Source: a virus
Length of the DNA: 42,436 nt
Direction: 5' to 3' (one strand)
IMG/VR virus record: IMGVR_UViG_3300001371_000001
Coordinates: 1 to 42,436 of that record
In this document: positions 4,956 through 14,265 of the stretch, piece after piece
Numbering within the stretch: the stretch's first letter is position 1
How the letters are laid out: each line of letters starts with the position of its first letter
The notes under the pieces: model-generated
The model's input: the letters and a program-made list of their open reading frames with translations, nothing else
What the model was told of the DNA's origin: nothing
The model's database searches: none
Program-made: the position numbers and the translations under genes

Positions 4956-7168
4956 TGGCTTTTGTCTTTAAAGTCCAAACGAGCGGAACAAATGACACGT
5001 TCTCGCTTCCATTGCATTCGTCTGGAACATATAATTTTAATGTTGATTGGGGCGATTCCAGCAACAACGATATAGTAGCATGGGATGATGCTGCAAAAAC
5101 CCATACATATTCTGTTCAAAATGAGTATACCATAACAATTACCGGAACCTGTTATGGGTGGTATTTTGATAGTTCCGCCTCTGCACCAAAAGTTAGAGAT
5201 TTATCAGATTGGGGAAACGGCGTTTTTCGACTTGGGAATACTGGCTACTATTTTTGTGGCTGTTCGAATATGACCGTTAGTGACACAACGGGCGCCCCAG
5301 ACATAACTGGTACGACAAGTTTACATGCGGCATGGTATGACTGCTCATCATTAACCACGCTCGGTGATCTTTCGCTTTGGGATGTTAGCAATTGTGAAGC
5401 TTTTAGTTATGCATGGTATGGCTGCTCGTCATTAACCACTCTCGGTGATCTCTCAAGTTGGAACGTTAGCAATTGTACGACTTTTTATGGGACATGGTAT
5501 GGCTGCTCATTATTAACCACTCTTGGTGATCTCTCAAGTTGGAACGTTAGTAATAACGCAAGTTTTTATTATACATGGTATAACTGCTCATTATTAACCA
5601 CTCTCGGTGATCTTTCACTTTGGGACGTTAGCAAGAACGCAAGTTTTAGTTCTACATGGTATGGCTGCTCGTCATTAACCACTCTCGGTGATCTTTCAGC
5701 TTGGAACGTTAGTAATTGTACAACTTTTTATTATACATGGTATAACGCCAACAATGCTTTATCCGACGAGCACTATAGCAAAATGCTTGTCGCATGGTCG
5801 ATGCTGGCTTTGCAGACAGGTGTTCTTGCTCATTTTGGGGATGCTAAATATTTCAAAGGTGCGTCGTCTGACGCGAGGGCTCGCCTTATATCGTTAAAAT
5901 CGTGGAGTATAACCGATGGTGGGCAGTCGGTTTATAGATACCCTTCACAAATAGAATATTTCAAAAAGCCTACCGATTTAATTTATTGGCATCCGGGTAT
6001 TTATGGAGATGACGAGAGTATTGGGCTGACATCTCTGTTCAACGGTCTATTAAAAATAAAATATAGTAAAACTTCTTTCTTTGACGGTAAAACAGTTTTA
6101 AATGACAACAAAACCTCTATTTTTGATGGGTTGTTAACCGCAGAAGAAAAGACTGCCACTTTATTTGATGGCAAAACCCATATAGTTATTGTTGGCTCTA
6201 AATCAGACGTATTTGATGGCAATGCTGTTGTACGGGGCAGCACATATTCTCTCTTTGATGGGTTTCTAAAGGCAGAAAAAAAGGCTACCAACCTGTTCGA
6301 CAGTAAAACTATTGTAAAGAGTGGTGCATACTCTGTTTTTGACGGTCTTCTGTATACCGAGAAAAGAACTACCAATTTGTTTGATGGGCTTTTATATACC
6401 GAAAAAAGAGTCGCCAACCTATTTGATGGTCTTCTGTACGCCGAAAAAAGAACCACCACCCTGTTCGACGGTGAGGCTGTTGTATATATTGTTGGTTCTG
6501 AAACAAACATGCTTGATGGTAAAGGCGTTTTAAAAGACAGCACATATTCTTTGTTAGACGGCCTTTTGCGTACAGAAAAAACAGTTACCAACTTGTTCGA
6601 TGGTGAAGCATATGTGTCTTTTTCTGATTCTAAGACAGGACTGTTTGATGGTAAAACAGTTTTAAAGGATAGTCCGGTAGCCCTGTTCGACGGCAAGTCT
6701 GTTTTAAAAAGCAGCATAACCACTATCTTTGATGGAACTTTGGGGGTTAAAAAAACCACATCCGCTTTATTTGATGGCGACATTAATATAAAGAGCCTGT
6801 CGGAGTTGTTTATAGATGGGTCAGCATTAATTAAAAGCGGCGGTTCTGGATATTTTGATGGCAGAACAGTTTTAAAAAGTGCAAAAGCAGGTATGTTGGA
6901 CGGCCTTTCCAGAATATTTTCTTCGTCTACTGGCTTGCTTGATGGAACCCTGTTTGTTACAGAGGGTTCCGGAGAAGATATCCTTGATGGCAAGTTCTAT
7001 ATAGTAAGAGTGCGTCCGAATAAATTAACATACCAACAATTAAAAGATTTGCTGGAGGGGTTAAGATTCATAGATCACACACCAAATTCTTCAAGCATAA
7101 AAGTAAGCGTTAAAGACAGCCGTGGGAAAAACAGCAATATAACTACTGTAACAATAGAACCACTATAA
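4955..7168 (+). CDS. Giant mosaic repeat protein: PKD-like, BspA-type 27-aa repeats, then 23 'FDG' repeats
   Basis: A 737-aa protein in three parts. Residues 1-75 resemble a PKD/BspA N-terminal domain (VDWGDSS, THTYSVQNEYTITITG). Residues about 120-290 are 27-aa repeats of the DUF285/BspA surface-protein type (LGDLSxWDVSN then F, W Y/N, CSSLT), encoded by 81-bp DNA repeats. Residues about 360-675 hold 23 copies of a unit of about 14 residues centred on (L/I/V)(F/L)DG followed by charged and beta residues. BspA-like proteins bind host surfaces or matrix; the FDG array is unknown to me. It probably forms a fibre or surface appendage. There is no signal peptide or membrane anchor. Confidence 0.75.
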   Translation: MAFVFKVQTSGTNDTFSLPLHSSGTYNFNVDWGDSSNNDIVAWDDAAKTHTYSVQNEYTITITGTCYGWYFDSSASAPKVRDLSDWGNGVFRLGNTGYYFCGCSNMTVSDTTGAPDITGTTSLHAAWYDCSSLTTLGDLSLWDVSNCEAFSYAWYGCSSLTTLGDLSSWNVSNCTTFYGTWYGCSLLTTLGDLSSWNVSNNASFYYTWYNCSLLTTLGDLSLWDVSKNASFSSTWYGCSSLTTLGDLSAWNVSNCTTFYYTWYNANNALSDEHYSKMLVAWSMLALQTGVLAHFGDAKYFKGASSDARARLISLKSWSITDGGQSVYRYPSQIEYFKKPTDLIYWHPGIYGDDESIGLTSLFNGLLKIKYSKTSFFDGKTVLNDNKTSIFDGLLTAEEKTATLFDGKTHIVIVGSKSDVFDGNAVVRGSTYSLFDGFLKAEKKATNLFDSKTIVKSGAYSVFDGLLYTEKRTTNLFDGLLYTEKRVANLFDGLLYAEKRTTTLFDGEAVVYIVGSETNMLDGKGVLKDSTYSLLDGLLRTEKTVTNLFDGEAYVSFSDSKTGLFDGKTVLKDSPVALFDGKSVLKSSITTIFDGTLGVKKTTSALFDGDINIKSLSELFIDGSALIKSGGSGYFDGRTVLKSAKAGMLDGLSRIFSSSTGLLDGTLFVTEGSGEDILDGKFYIVRVRPNKLTYQQLKDLLEGLRFIDHTPNSSSIKVSVKDSRGKNSNITTVTIEPL
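5361..5760 (+). repeat. 81-bp coding repeats (BspA-type units)
   Basis: Five units of 81 bp, highly similar at DNA level (for example TCGGTGATCT recurs every 81 bases), encode the 27-aa surface repeats. Their similarity points to recent expansion by slippage or recombination. Confidence 0.8.
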
Positions 7169-7186
7169 TTCATGGAGACTTAAAAA

Positions 7187-7762
7187 ATGGCAGAACCAAC
7201 GACGAGATTCAGGCTTATCCCTAACAACACCGCCACCACTGCTGTAGACACAGCGGGAGAAAGGCTTGCTTCGATTTCAGGTCAATCCATAGTGTCAACT
7301 GGTGGTGGCAATGAGGCTGATTTTGGGACCATTGATATTTCTGGTGGAGCAGCAAATTCAGCAGTTCTTACACTTCTGTGGGATGTGACGGCAGACGGTG
7401 GGAATACAACCGTTGATACATTCAAGTTCTGGTTAAGCTCCAACGGCTTTGATCAGGCGGGAAGCGTTATAAAAATGCAACCGCTTTCAGGTGCAGACCA
7501 AGGTTCACCAAGCAACACTGAAAATTATGTAGCAGATGCCGTGGTAGGCTCTTACACATGGGCTACAGCGCCAGAATCAGAGCCATCTGCGAACATGTAC
7601 CCCTCCGATGAAGGGTCTTCAATGGCTCTTTCTACCACATCAGATGACGTAATCATGTGGGCTATGTATGCTGCTATAGCGGCAAGTGAAACAACCGGAA
7701 CATACTCCGGAACCACATCTGGATACGAATTGCAATTCAGTTTTAAATACTCTTATAGTTGA
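7187..7762 (+). CDS. Putative structural protein, 191 aa
   Basis: A Thr/Ser/Gly/Ala-rich beta protein starting MAEPTTRFRLIPNN and ending in LQFSFKYSYS. The pattern (VLTLLWDVTADGG, FKFWLSS) resembles phage virion beta-sandwich proteins. GGAG lies eight bases before the ATG. No catalytic residues seen. It closes the beta-rich part of the inserted block. Confidence 0.5.
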   Translation: MAEPTTRFRLIPNNTATTAVDTAGERLASISGQSIVSTGGGNEADFGTIDISGGAANSAVLTLLWDVTADGGNTTVDTFKFWLSSNGFDQAGSVIKMQPLSGADQGSPSNTENYVADAVVGSYTWATAPESEPSANMYPSDEGSSMALSTTSDDVIMWAMYAAIAASETTGTYSGTTSGYELQFSFKYSYS

Positions 7763-7766
7763 TAAA

Positions 7767-8210
7767 ATGGTGTCGCAAATGGATAAATTGCATTTAGATT
7801 CGGAATACAGAGATAGGTACCAAGAATATATAATGGCTGATGGGAGGGAATTTGATAGCAGAATTGTGAATTGGAGAAGCTTGCAATGGGAAAAAGTTAT
7901 AGCGATAAAAACATTTGTAAAGGATAAAATCTATATTACCCATTGCAAACACAATAATTTCAAGTTTTTTGTTGTATATAGATGCGGCGGTCAAAAAATA
8001 GTTGGGAACCGTCCTAAGAAAATAAAAGAATGGTCTGTCGGATGGTCGGATGGTGAGAATGCGTTTATGACTGACATTGATTTTAAAACAGGAGAAATAT
8101 TAAGACAATCCATTGTTCCTGTGAAGTCAATAGTATCTCATATACATCCAAGAGTTATGTCAAAATCTTCAGTTTCTTCTATTTCTACATGGGGCGGTAT
8201 ATATCATTAA
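7767..8210 (+). CDS. Hypothetical protein, 147 aa
   Basis: Starts MVSQMDKLHL at 7767; a longer frame exists upstream but would overlap the previous gene by 77 bases, so the first ATG after its stop was chosen. A second ATG at 7779 is also possible. The protein is basic, with aromatic strand-like segments (FKFFVVYRCGG, EWSVGWSDGENAF). No motif recognised and no strong ribosome site. It ends 15 bases before the large terminase. Confidence 0.5.
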   Translation: MVSQMDKLHLDSEYRDRYQEYIMADGREFDSRIVNWRSLQWEKVIAIKTFVKDKIYITHCKHNNFKFFVVYRCGGQKIVGNRPKKIKEWSVGWSDGENAFMTDIDFKTGEILRQSIVPVKSIVSHIHPRVMSKSSVSSISTWGGIYH

Positions 8211-8224
8211 TAATAATAATAACT

Positions 8225-9646
8225 ATGCCTAAATTAACTATACCAGATAAACTACTACCTATATATCAAAAGAAGAAAAGATTTAAAATCTTATTCGGTG
8301 GTAGAGGCGCGGGTAAATCCCAGACTGTAGGAGATATATTTTTACAAAAAGCACAAATAGAACGTGCTAAAATTGGATGTTTTAGGGAGTACCAGAATTC
8401 TATTGATGATTCAGTATTATCATTGCTACAAACAGAGATTATTAGATTACAGTTGTCTGGATTTAATGTTCTAAAGACAGAGATAAAACATATAGATGGG
8501 GGTGAATTTAAGTTTAAAGGTCTTGCGCGTAATCCTACTTCTGTTAAATCTATGCATGGGCAGAAGTATTTCTGGGTTGAAGAAGCACAGGCAACAAGTG
8601 ATGAGTCATTAGAACTACTGTCACCCACTATTCGTACTTCAGAATCAGAAGTATGGATGACATTAAACCCACAATCTTCATCAGATCCAGTTAGCAAGCG
8701 TTTCTTAGAACCATATATGGATACGCTTTTAAAAGATGGGTACTATGAAGATGACTTACATCTTATTATATGGATAAACTATTATGATAACCCCTGGTTT
8801 CCTACAGAGTTGGAGCAAGAGCGCGCAGCAGACTACGAACGTTTGCCACGCAATCTCTATAATCATATCTGGCTCGGCCATTATAACGACTCAGTTGATG
8901 ATGCGATCATTCCTACGGAGTGGTTTGAAGATGCAGTCAATGCTCATGAAAGACTTGGGTTTAAGTCAAGAGGAATAAAGGTACTATCGCATGACCCGGC
9001 TGATATGGGCGGTGATGCAAAAGCAATAGCTCTAAGACACGGATCAGTAGTGCTTGATGTAGCCACTACTAAAGTAGGTGATGTTAATGAGGCTATGGAT
9101 TGGGCCATAGACAGAGCTTTAAATGAACAAGTGGATGTGTTCACTTGGGATTGTGATGGAATGGGGCTATCATTGAAAAGACAAGTATCCCAGGCTTTGC
9201 TTGGTAAACATGTACATTGGGAAATTTATAGAGGATCTGATGGTCCTGATAGACCACATGAGTTATATCTTGATCGTAGTGGATTTATCACTAAAACCCG
9301 TCAGCGTCCTAACAGAGAAGTATTTAAGAATAAACGTGCCCAATATTTCTGGTATCTGCGGGATAGATTTTATAATACACATAGGGCTATTAAAGGTGAT
9401 TATGTAGATCCTGATAAGATGATCTCTATATCCCCTAAGATAGATAATTTAGCTGCATTGCGTGCTGAAGTGTGTAGGATACCTCGTAAACATAATGGTA
9501 ATGGACTTATTCAGATACTATCTAAACCTGAAATGAAACGTATGAAGATAAAGTCCCCAAACCGAGCAGATGCTTTGGCTATGTGTCTAATATCGCCTAC
9601 TACGACTACACAAAGCATAAATTTGGAGTTTGACTCATTATGGTAA
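8225..9646 (+). CDS. Terminase large subunit
   Basis: The 473-aa packaging motor that pumps DNA into the prohead and cuts it. Walker A is FGGRGAGKS (residues 24-32) and Walker B is YFWVEEAQ. The C-terminal RuvC/RNase H-like nuclease shows its acidic residues in LSHDPADMGG, FTWDCDGMG and NRADALAM. The start is placed at MPKLTIPDKLL (8225), not at 8189, because the family begins close before Walker A; no clear ribosome site is seen. Its last seven bases overlap the portal gene. The P22 counterpart is gene 2. Confidence 0.93.
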   Translation: MPKLTIPDKLLPIYQKKKRFKILFGGRGAGKSQTVGDIFLQKAQIERAKIGCFREYQNSIDDSVLSLLQTEIIRLQLSGFNVLKTEIKHIDGGEFKFKGLARNPTSVKSMHGQKYFWVEEAQATSDESLELLSPTIRTSESEVWMTLNPQSSSDPVSKRFLEPYMDTLLKDGYYEDDLHLIIWINYYDNPWFPTELEQERAADYERLPRNLYNHIWLGHYNDSVDDAIIPTEWFEDAVNAHERLGFKSRGIKVLSHDPADMGGDAKAIALRHGSVVLDVATTKVGDVNEAMDWAIDRALNEQVDVFTWDCDGMGLSLKRQVSQALLGKHVHWEIYRGSDGPDRPHELYLDRSGFITKTRQRPNREVFKNKRAQYFWYLRDRFYNTHRAIKGDYVDPDKMISISPKIDNLAALRAEVCRIPRKHNGNGLIQILSKPEMKRMKIKSPNRADALAMCLISPTTTTQSINLEFDSLW

Positions 9647-11820
9647 TAGATTACTCAGATCATACTGACGTATTAAAAGTACTCAAACGTGATCAAGAAG
9701 CTGAAGTAGATAATAGAGAAGCTGCTCGTGAGGCTACCCATTTTCTAAATAAGAGGGATGGACAATGGGAACCTGGCATAGTATCCAAGTTTGCCAATAG
9801 GCCGAGATATACATTCGATAAGTGTAATCCTGTAGTAGATCAGATTGTAGGTGAGATTGAGCAATCGAACTTTGATATATCAGTGCTACAGTCTGGCGGT
9901 AATGCTTCTAAGAAAGTAGCTCTTACTTATGATGGTCTAATTCGTAATATTGAGAATATCAGTAATGCAGAATTTATATATTCTGCTGCTGCCAGAGGTG
10001 CTGTGTCCTCTGGTTTGGATGGTTGGCGTATTGCTCATGATTGGGTAGATGATAATACTTTTGATCAAGACCTTATAATTAAAAAGATCAGTAATTTTAT
10101 TGATCGAGTTTGGTTTGACTGTAATGCTGAACAACAGGATATGTCAGACGCTAATCATGTTTTTATTCTGCAATCATTAACTTTACCAGAGTATGAGAAA
10201 AAATTTCCAGAAGGTTCTAATATATCAGTTGATGAGGCGCTAACAAGAGAGGTTTATTTTAATAAAAAAGAGAGTATTGTTGTTGGCGAGATTCTCTATA
10301 AGAAAATGACATCTCGTGAACTCGTTTTAATGAGTAATGGGGCAGTCTATGAAGTAGACGATAAGTTCAAATCTCTGGTGAAGGACTTAAAGGCTAATGG
10401 TATTGTGGAAATGCGGCGCAGAGAGCGTAAAGTTTCTACAGTGCATTCAAGATTTTTTGATGGTGGTGGTTGGATATCAGATTCTAAGAAAACAGTATTT
10501 GATATGCTACCAGTAGTGCCAGAATATGCTAATTTTAAGATAGTAGAGAATAAAGTTATATACTGGGGTGCAGTAGAAAAACTTATGGATCCACAGAGGG
10601 TTTATAATTATGCCAAATCAAGACAGATAGAAGAAGGAGCATTAGCGCCAAGATCAAAATACTGGATGACTGTGCAGCAAGCGGAAAATCAGTTAGAGAA
10701 ACTCCGTACCATGAACACAAATGCTGATCCTGTACAATTCTATACCCATGTTGATGGAGTACCACCTCCTTATGTAGTAGCGGGGTCACAGATAAATCCT
10801 GGGCTACAGCAATTAGCTGATGACGTATCAAAGGATATAAATGTATCCGCTGGCCTATTCCAAGCTAATATGGGTGATAACCCTGGTTTGCAATCTGGTG
10901 TAGCTATTGAGCAGTTGCAACTTAAAGGTGATAATGGTACATATAAATACTTTACTTCTCATAGATTAGCTATTACACATACTGCTCGCATACTGGTTAA
11001 GGCTATACCTAAAGTTTATGATACTAAACGACAAGTACGACTACTTGGCCCAGATGGTGCTGTTAAACTTGAGACTATAAACGATAAAGTAGTAACCCAA
11101 AATGGTTTAGTAGAAGAAATAAATAATCTATCAGTAGGTACATATGATGTAGTATGCACCGTTGGCCCATCTTTCAAGAATCGCCAGCGCGAAACAGTAA
11201 AAACTATCACTGAGATGGCTACAGTTGATCCTACTATACTTGAGATTGGATCAGATGTACTACTTGATAATATTCAAGCACCTGGTATAGCTCAAATTGC
11301 AGAAAGAAAACGTGACCAGATGGTCAGGGCGGGACTTATACCAGAGTCTCAGCTTACTGATGAGGAAAGACAATTAGTAGAGAAGTTAAAGGCAGAACCA
11401 CCCAAACCTACACCAGTTGAACAGGCTATGATAGCTCAAGCACAGGCTGAAGCGGAGAAAGCACAAGCTAATACTGCTGACATTCAAAGTAAGATTGCTG
11501 AACGGGATAAGAAGTTTGAACTGGAAAAGGAAAAAGTAATAGCTGAAATGAATACCCAATCTACTAAGATGGCGTTGGAGATTCAGAAACTACAAGCTAA
11601 AATAACAGAAAGTGCTCAAAATACTGATCTACAGATCCAGGCACAAGCATTAGCTACTCAACGTGCAATGGATGAACAGGTAAAGATTCAAGCAGAAACT
11701 TTGAAAATATTGCGTGAAGCTATGGGCGTGGATGCTATTTTAGGCAAACAATCCCAAGAAGCATTTGTGCAACAAGCTGACAGGATAGTAACGACACAAG
11801 AAACACAAGAAACCCAATAA
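9640..11820 (+). CDS. Portal protein, P22 gp1-like
   Basis: The 726-aa protein is close to the 725 aa of the P22 portal, which forms a dodecameric ring at one vertex for DNA entry and exit. The N-terminal segment shows the family pattern FLNKRDGQWEPGIVSKF then RPRYTFDKCNPVVDQIVGEI, and SSGLDGWRI follows near residue 127. From about residue 570 the chain is a long Gln/Ala/Glu/Lys coiled coil, like the P22 barrel. The start overlaps the terminase stop (ATGGTAATAG). Confidence 0.9.
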   Translation: MVIDYSDHTDVLKVLKRDQEAEVDNREAAREATHFLNKRDGQWEPGIVSKFANRPRYTFDKCNPVVDQIVGEIEQSNFDISVLQSGGNASKKVALTYDGLIRNIENISNAEFIYSAAARGAVSSGLDGWRIAHDWVDDNTFDQDLIIKKISNFIDRVWFDCNAEQQDMSDANHVFILQSLTLPEYEKKFPEGSNISVDEALTREVYFNKKESIVVGEILYKKMTSRELVLMSNGAVYEVDDKFKSLVKDLKANGIVEMRRRERKVSTVHSRFFDGGGWISDSKKTVFDMLPVVPEYANFKIVENKVIYWGAVEKLMDPQRVYNYAKSRQIEEGALAPRSKYWMTVQQAENQLEKLRTMNTNADPVQFYTHVDGVPPPYVVAGSQINPGLQQLADDVSKDINVSAGLFQANMGDNPGLQSGVAIEQLQLKGDNGTYKYFTSHRLAITHTARILVKAIPKVYDTKRQVRLLGPDGAVKLETINDKVVTQNGLVEEINNLSVGTYDVVCTVGPSFKNRQRETVKTITEMATVDPTILEIGSDVLLDNIQAPGIAQIAERKRDQMVRAGLIPESQLTDEERQLVEKLKAEPPKPTPVEQAMIAQAQAEAEKAQANTADIQSKIAERDKKFELEKEKVIAEMNTQSTKMALEIQKLQAKITESAQNTDLQIQAQALATQRAMDEQVKIQAETLKILREAMGVDAILGKQSQEAFVQQADRIVTTQETQETQ

Positions 11821-11855
11821 CTGTACGCGACACATCGCGGCAATGAGGCCACAAA

Positions 11856-12659
11856 ATGGAACTCGAAAAAGACACAGAGCTGCAAAGTACTGAAACTCAA
11901 GATGTAGTAGAGGACGAAGTACAAACCATTAGTCAGGACGATGATGGATCGGAATCAGCAACCGAAGATGATGAGAAGCGGCCTATTAACCAGGAAGCGG
12001 TTAATAAAGCCATTAACAAAAAACATTTTCAGATGCAGGAAGAGCGTCGAAAACGTGAGGCAGTAGAAGCGGAGCTACAAAAACTCAAAGAAGAGTTTAA
12101 TAGAATCGCTAAACCACAAACTAAGCCAGAAATACCTCCTATGCCGGATCAATTTGATCCTAATTATGATCTATTGATAGCTACAAGAGATAGAGCTATC
12201 ATAGAATCGGCTAAATGGGATGTAGTAGCTGCTGAAAAAGCTAATAAAGAACGAGAGGCTTTAGAGACAAAGCAGAAGAAAGAAGCTGGGATTATAAACG
12301 CTAAAATATCAAAGTACTCAGCTAATGTTGTAAAGTATGGCTTAGACCCAGTGGAAATACAAGAGGATGAGAAAATAGTAACATCTTTTGGACTGTCTTA
12401 TGATCTACGAATGCACCTTCTCGATGATCCTAATGGTCCACTACTGGTAAAGTACTTGGCGAATAACCCTACTGAATTGGATAATATAGCTTCCATGAGT
12501 CCAATGCAAGCGGCTATTCGTATAAGTAATGTACTTACACCAGAAGCACAGAAATTACGTCCAAAAACATCTGGAACCCCTGATCCCTCTAAACCGTTGG
12601 ATGGTAGAGGTGTGGGCGACAGAATAGACCCCTTAATCAAAGGGGCTACATTTGAATAA
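11856..12659 (+). CDS. Scaffolding protein
   Basis: A 267-aa, highly charged, largely helical protein with an acidic N-terminus (residues 1-45) and a Lys/Glu coiled coil (about 55-150). It lies between portal and coat, where P22 has scaffold gene 8 (303 aa). Scaffold proteins guide coat assembly and leave the prohead. GAGG lies seven bases before ATG. Identification rests on position, charge and helical content; no sequence signature is decisive. Confidence 0.75.
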   Translation: MELEKDTELQSTETQDVVEDEVQTISQDDDGSESATEDDEKRPINQEAVNKAINKKHFQMQEERRKREAVEAELQKLKEEFNRIAKPQTKPEIPPMPDQFDPNYDLLIATRDRAIIESAKWDVVAAEKANKEREALETKQKKEAGIINAKISKYSANVVKYGLDPVEIQEDEKIVTSFGLSYDLRMHLLDDPNGPLLVKYLANNPTELDNIASMSPMQAAIRISNVLTPEAQKLRPKTSGTPDPSKPLDGRGVGDRIDPLIKGATFE

Positions 12660-12668
12660 GAGGAAATT

Positions 12669-13943
12669 ATGTCTAATAATCTTACGAGTAATAATACTAC
12701 TAAAGTGGCGAGAGTTTTTTTGTCGGCGTTTGAGAAGAACAGAGTCTTGTCGAAAACAGTAAATACTGCTGTACTTAGGGGTGAGTTTACGCCTCAATTT
12801 GGATCTACTGTATACGTTAAACGTCCTATGCAGTATAACTCTCTTAGTACTGCTGCGGGCGATATCAGTAGCTCTACTAAATCGGATATCCTTGTTGGTT
12901 CGGCCCCTGCGACTGTGCAGAACTATATCACGGTTGCTATGGAGTGGTCTAATAAGGAAGAAGCTCTGAATCTGGATCAGCTTACCGAACTGCTTGCGCC
13001 TGCGGCAGAAGAAGCAGTAATCGCGCTTGAAACAAGTCTTTGTGACTTTATGATCAAGTATGCAAGTCTGTCTTATGGCACCCCTGGTACGGCTACGGAT
13101 GCATGGTCTGATATTGCGGGCGCGGGTGCGCTTATGCAGGCTATTGGTGTGCCGTCTGCTGGCGAGAAGTACTATGTAATGAATCCCTTTGTAGCAACCG
13201 CATTGTCTACTGCTCAGACTGGTCTTGATGCAGCGGATAACTTGGTACGTACTGCATGGGAAAACGCACAGATTAGTGCTAATTTTGCTGGCCTTAGAGC
13301 ACTTACCAGCAACTCTATGAGCAACTGGACAAGTGGTACTTTGGCTGATAAAATTGGTGCGCTTAATGCAAGTCCTACTGTTACGTGGGTTGCCCATAAA
13401 GATACCTATGTGCAGACTATCGCACTCAAGGGTCTTACTGCAAGTCAGAACCCGGCTATTACTCCTGGCGACGTGCTTGAGTATACGAGTACTTATTATG
13501 TGCATCCTCGCACAAAGAAAGTACTCATCGGTGCTGATGGTAATCCTGTAAAGTTCCGCCAGTCGTGCGTAACGGGTGACGTAACTACTAGTGGTGGTAT
13601 TGCTACTATTACTGTATCTGGCCCAGCTATTTATGAGGCCAGTGGCCAGTATAATACGGTACAAGCTGCTCCTGTAGAGGATGGTGTTGTTACTATTCTT
13701 GGGGCATCTAATACCATTTACCAGCCTAACCTGTTCTACCATAAGGATGCTTTTGGCCTTGCTACTATTGCACTGCCTAAACTGTATTCTACGGATACTA
13801 TTGCTACTACGTCAGATGGCATTAGTATGCGGGTTAGCCGGTATGCTGATGGTGATAAGAACCAGCAGAAAATCCGTTTTGATATTCTCCCGGCGTTCGC
13901 TTGCTTCAATCCCTTTTTCGCGGGTAAGGGGTTTGGGGTTTAA
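12669..13943 (+). CDS. Major capsid (coat) protein, P22 gp5-like
   Basis: 424 aa against 430 in P22. The chain follows the P22 coat family: N-terminal VARVFLSAFEKNRVLSKTVN, then VYVKRP, and the characteristic NLVRTAWENAQISANFAGL (about 196-214) with the repeated PF motifs, ending in PAFACFNPFFAGKGFGV. P22 coat has an HK97 fold plus a telokin-like insertion, expected here in the Thr/Gly-rich region about 225-350. A strong ribosome site (GAGGAAATT) precedes ATG, and a hairpin lies 20 bases after the stop, fitting high expression. Confidence 0.93.
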   Translation: MSNNLTSNNTTKVARVFLSAFEKNRVLSKTVNTAVLRGEFTPQFGSTVYVKRPMQYNSLSTAAGDISSSTKSDILVGSAPATVQNYITVAMEWSNKEEALNLDQLTELLAPAAEEAVIALETSLCDFMIKYASLSYGTPGTATDAWSDIAGAGALMQAIGVPSAGEKYYVMNPFVATALSTAQTGLDAADNLVRTAWENAQISANFAGLRALTSNSMSNWTSGTLADKIGALNASPTVTWVAHKDTYVQTIALKGLTASQNPAITPGDVLEYTSTYYVHPRTKKVLIGADGNPVKFRQSCVTGDVTTSGGIATITVSGPAIYEASGQYNTVQAAPVEDGVVTILGASNTIYQPNLFYHKDAFGLATIALPKLYSTDTIATTSDGISMRVSRYADGDKNQQKIRFDILPAFACFNPFFAGKGFGV

Positions 13944-13963
13944 TTAACAGCAACGCCTAACAG

Positions 13964-13993
13964 GGGTGCCGGGTAATGGGTCTACCGGCACCC
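13964..13993 (+). terminator. Hairpin after the coat gene (partial terminator or mRNA stabiliser)
   Basis: GGGTGCCGG (13964-13972) and CCGGCACCC (13985-13993) form a perfect 9-bp G+C-rich stem with a 12-base loop. Only a weak T-rich stretch follows, so some read-through to the tail genes is likely. Placing it here would raise coat relative to downstream genes. Confidence 0.6.
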
Positions 13994-14012
13994 TTCAAAC
14001 ACTTTTACTATT

Positions 14013-14264
14013 ATGATGAATATTGTGGCACGATTTATGCTTGAATTAGCAGAATTGGTAAACGCATTACCCTCCACTAAAATTGCGCTTATTATATGGC
14101 ATTCTGTAGTAGTAGGTATATGGGCATTCTTGTCTTTTAAAACTGGCAGGCTGGTAGAAATACCTGATTCTGTTATTATTATTCTGAGCGCATTGATAAC
14201 AGGGCGGCTAGTAAAAGGTTTTGATATAAAGCGGTACACTAATAAACATAAACAAGGGCAATAA
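14013..14264 (+). CDS. Small membrane protein, holin-like candidate, 83 aa
   Basis: Two hydrophobic segments (about residues 24-41, IALIIWHSVVVGIWAFLSF, and 50-65, VPDSVIIILSALITG-like) with a basic tail KRYTNKHKQGQ. This size and topology fit class II holins, which make pores in the inner membrane at lysis, and the next gene encodes an exported lyase-like protein. No signature proves a holin. Two ATG codons (14013, 14016) lie in tandem and no clear ribosome site is seen. Confidence 0.55.
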   Translation: MMNIVARFMLELAELVNALPSTKIALIIWHSVVVGIWAFLSFKTGRLVEIPDSVIIILSALITGRLVKGFDIKRYTNKHKQGQ

Positions 14265-14265
14265 T

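Noticed and set aside
6001-6993. Minus-strand frame (330 aa) opposite the FDG repeats
   Set aside because: Its regular PSN/PSK repeats are the reverse complement of the FDG-coding DNA; no start signal.
12633-13742. Long minus-strand frame (369 aa) opposite the coat gene
   Set aside because: It lies wholly antisense to the clear coat protein, has improbable Cys/Arg/Ser-rich composition and no ribosome site; it is a shadow of codon bias.
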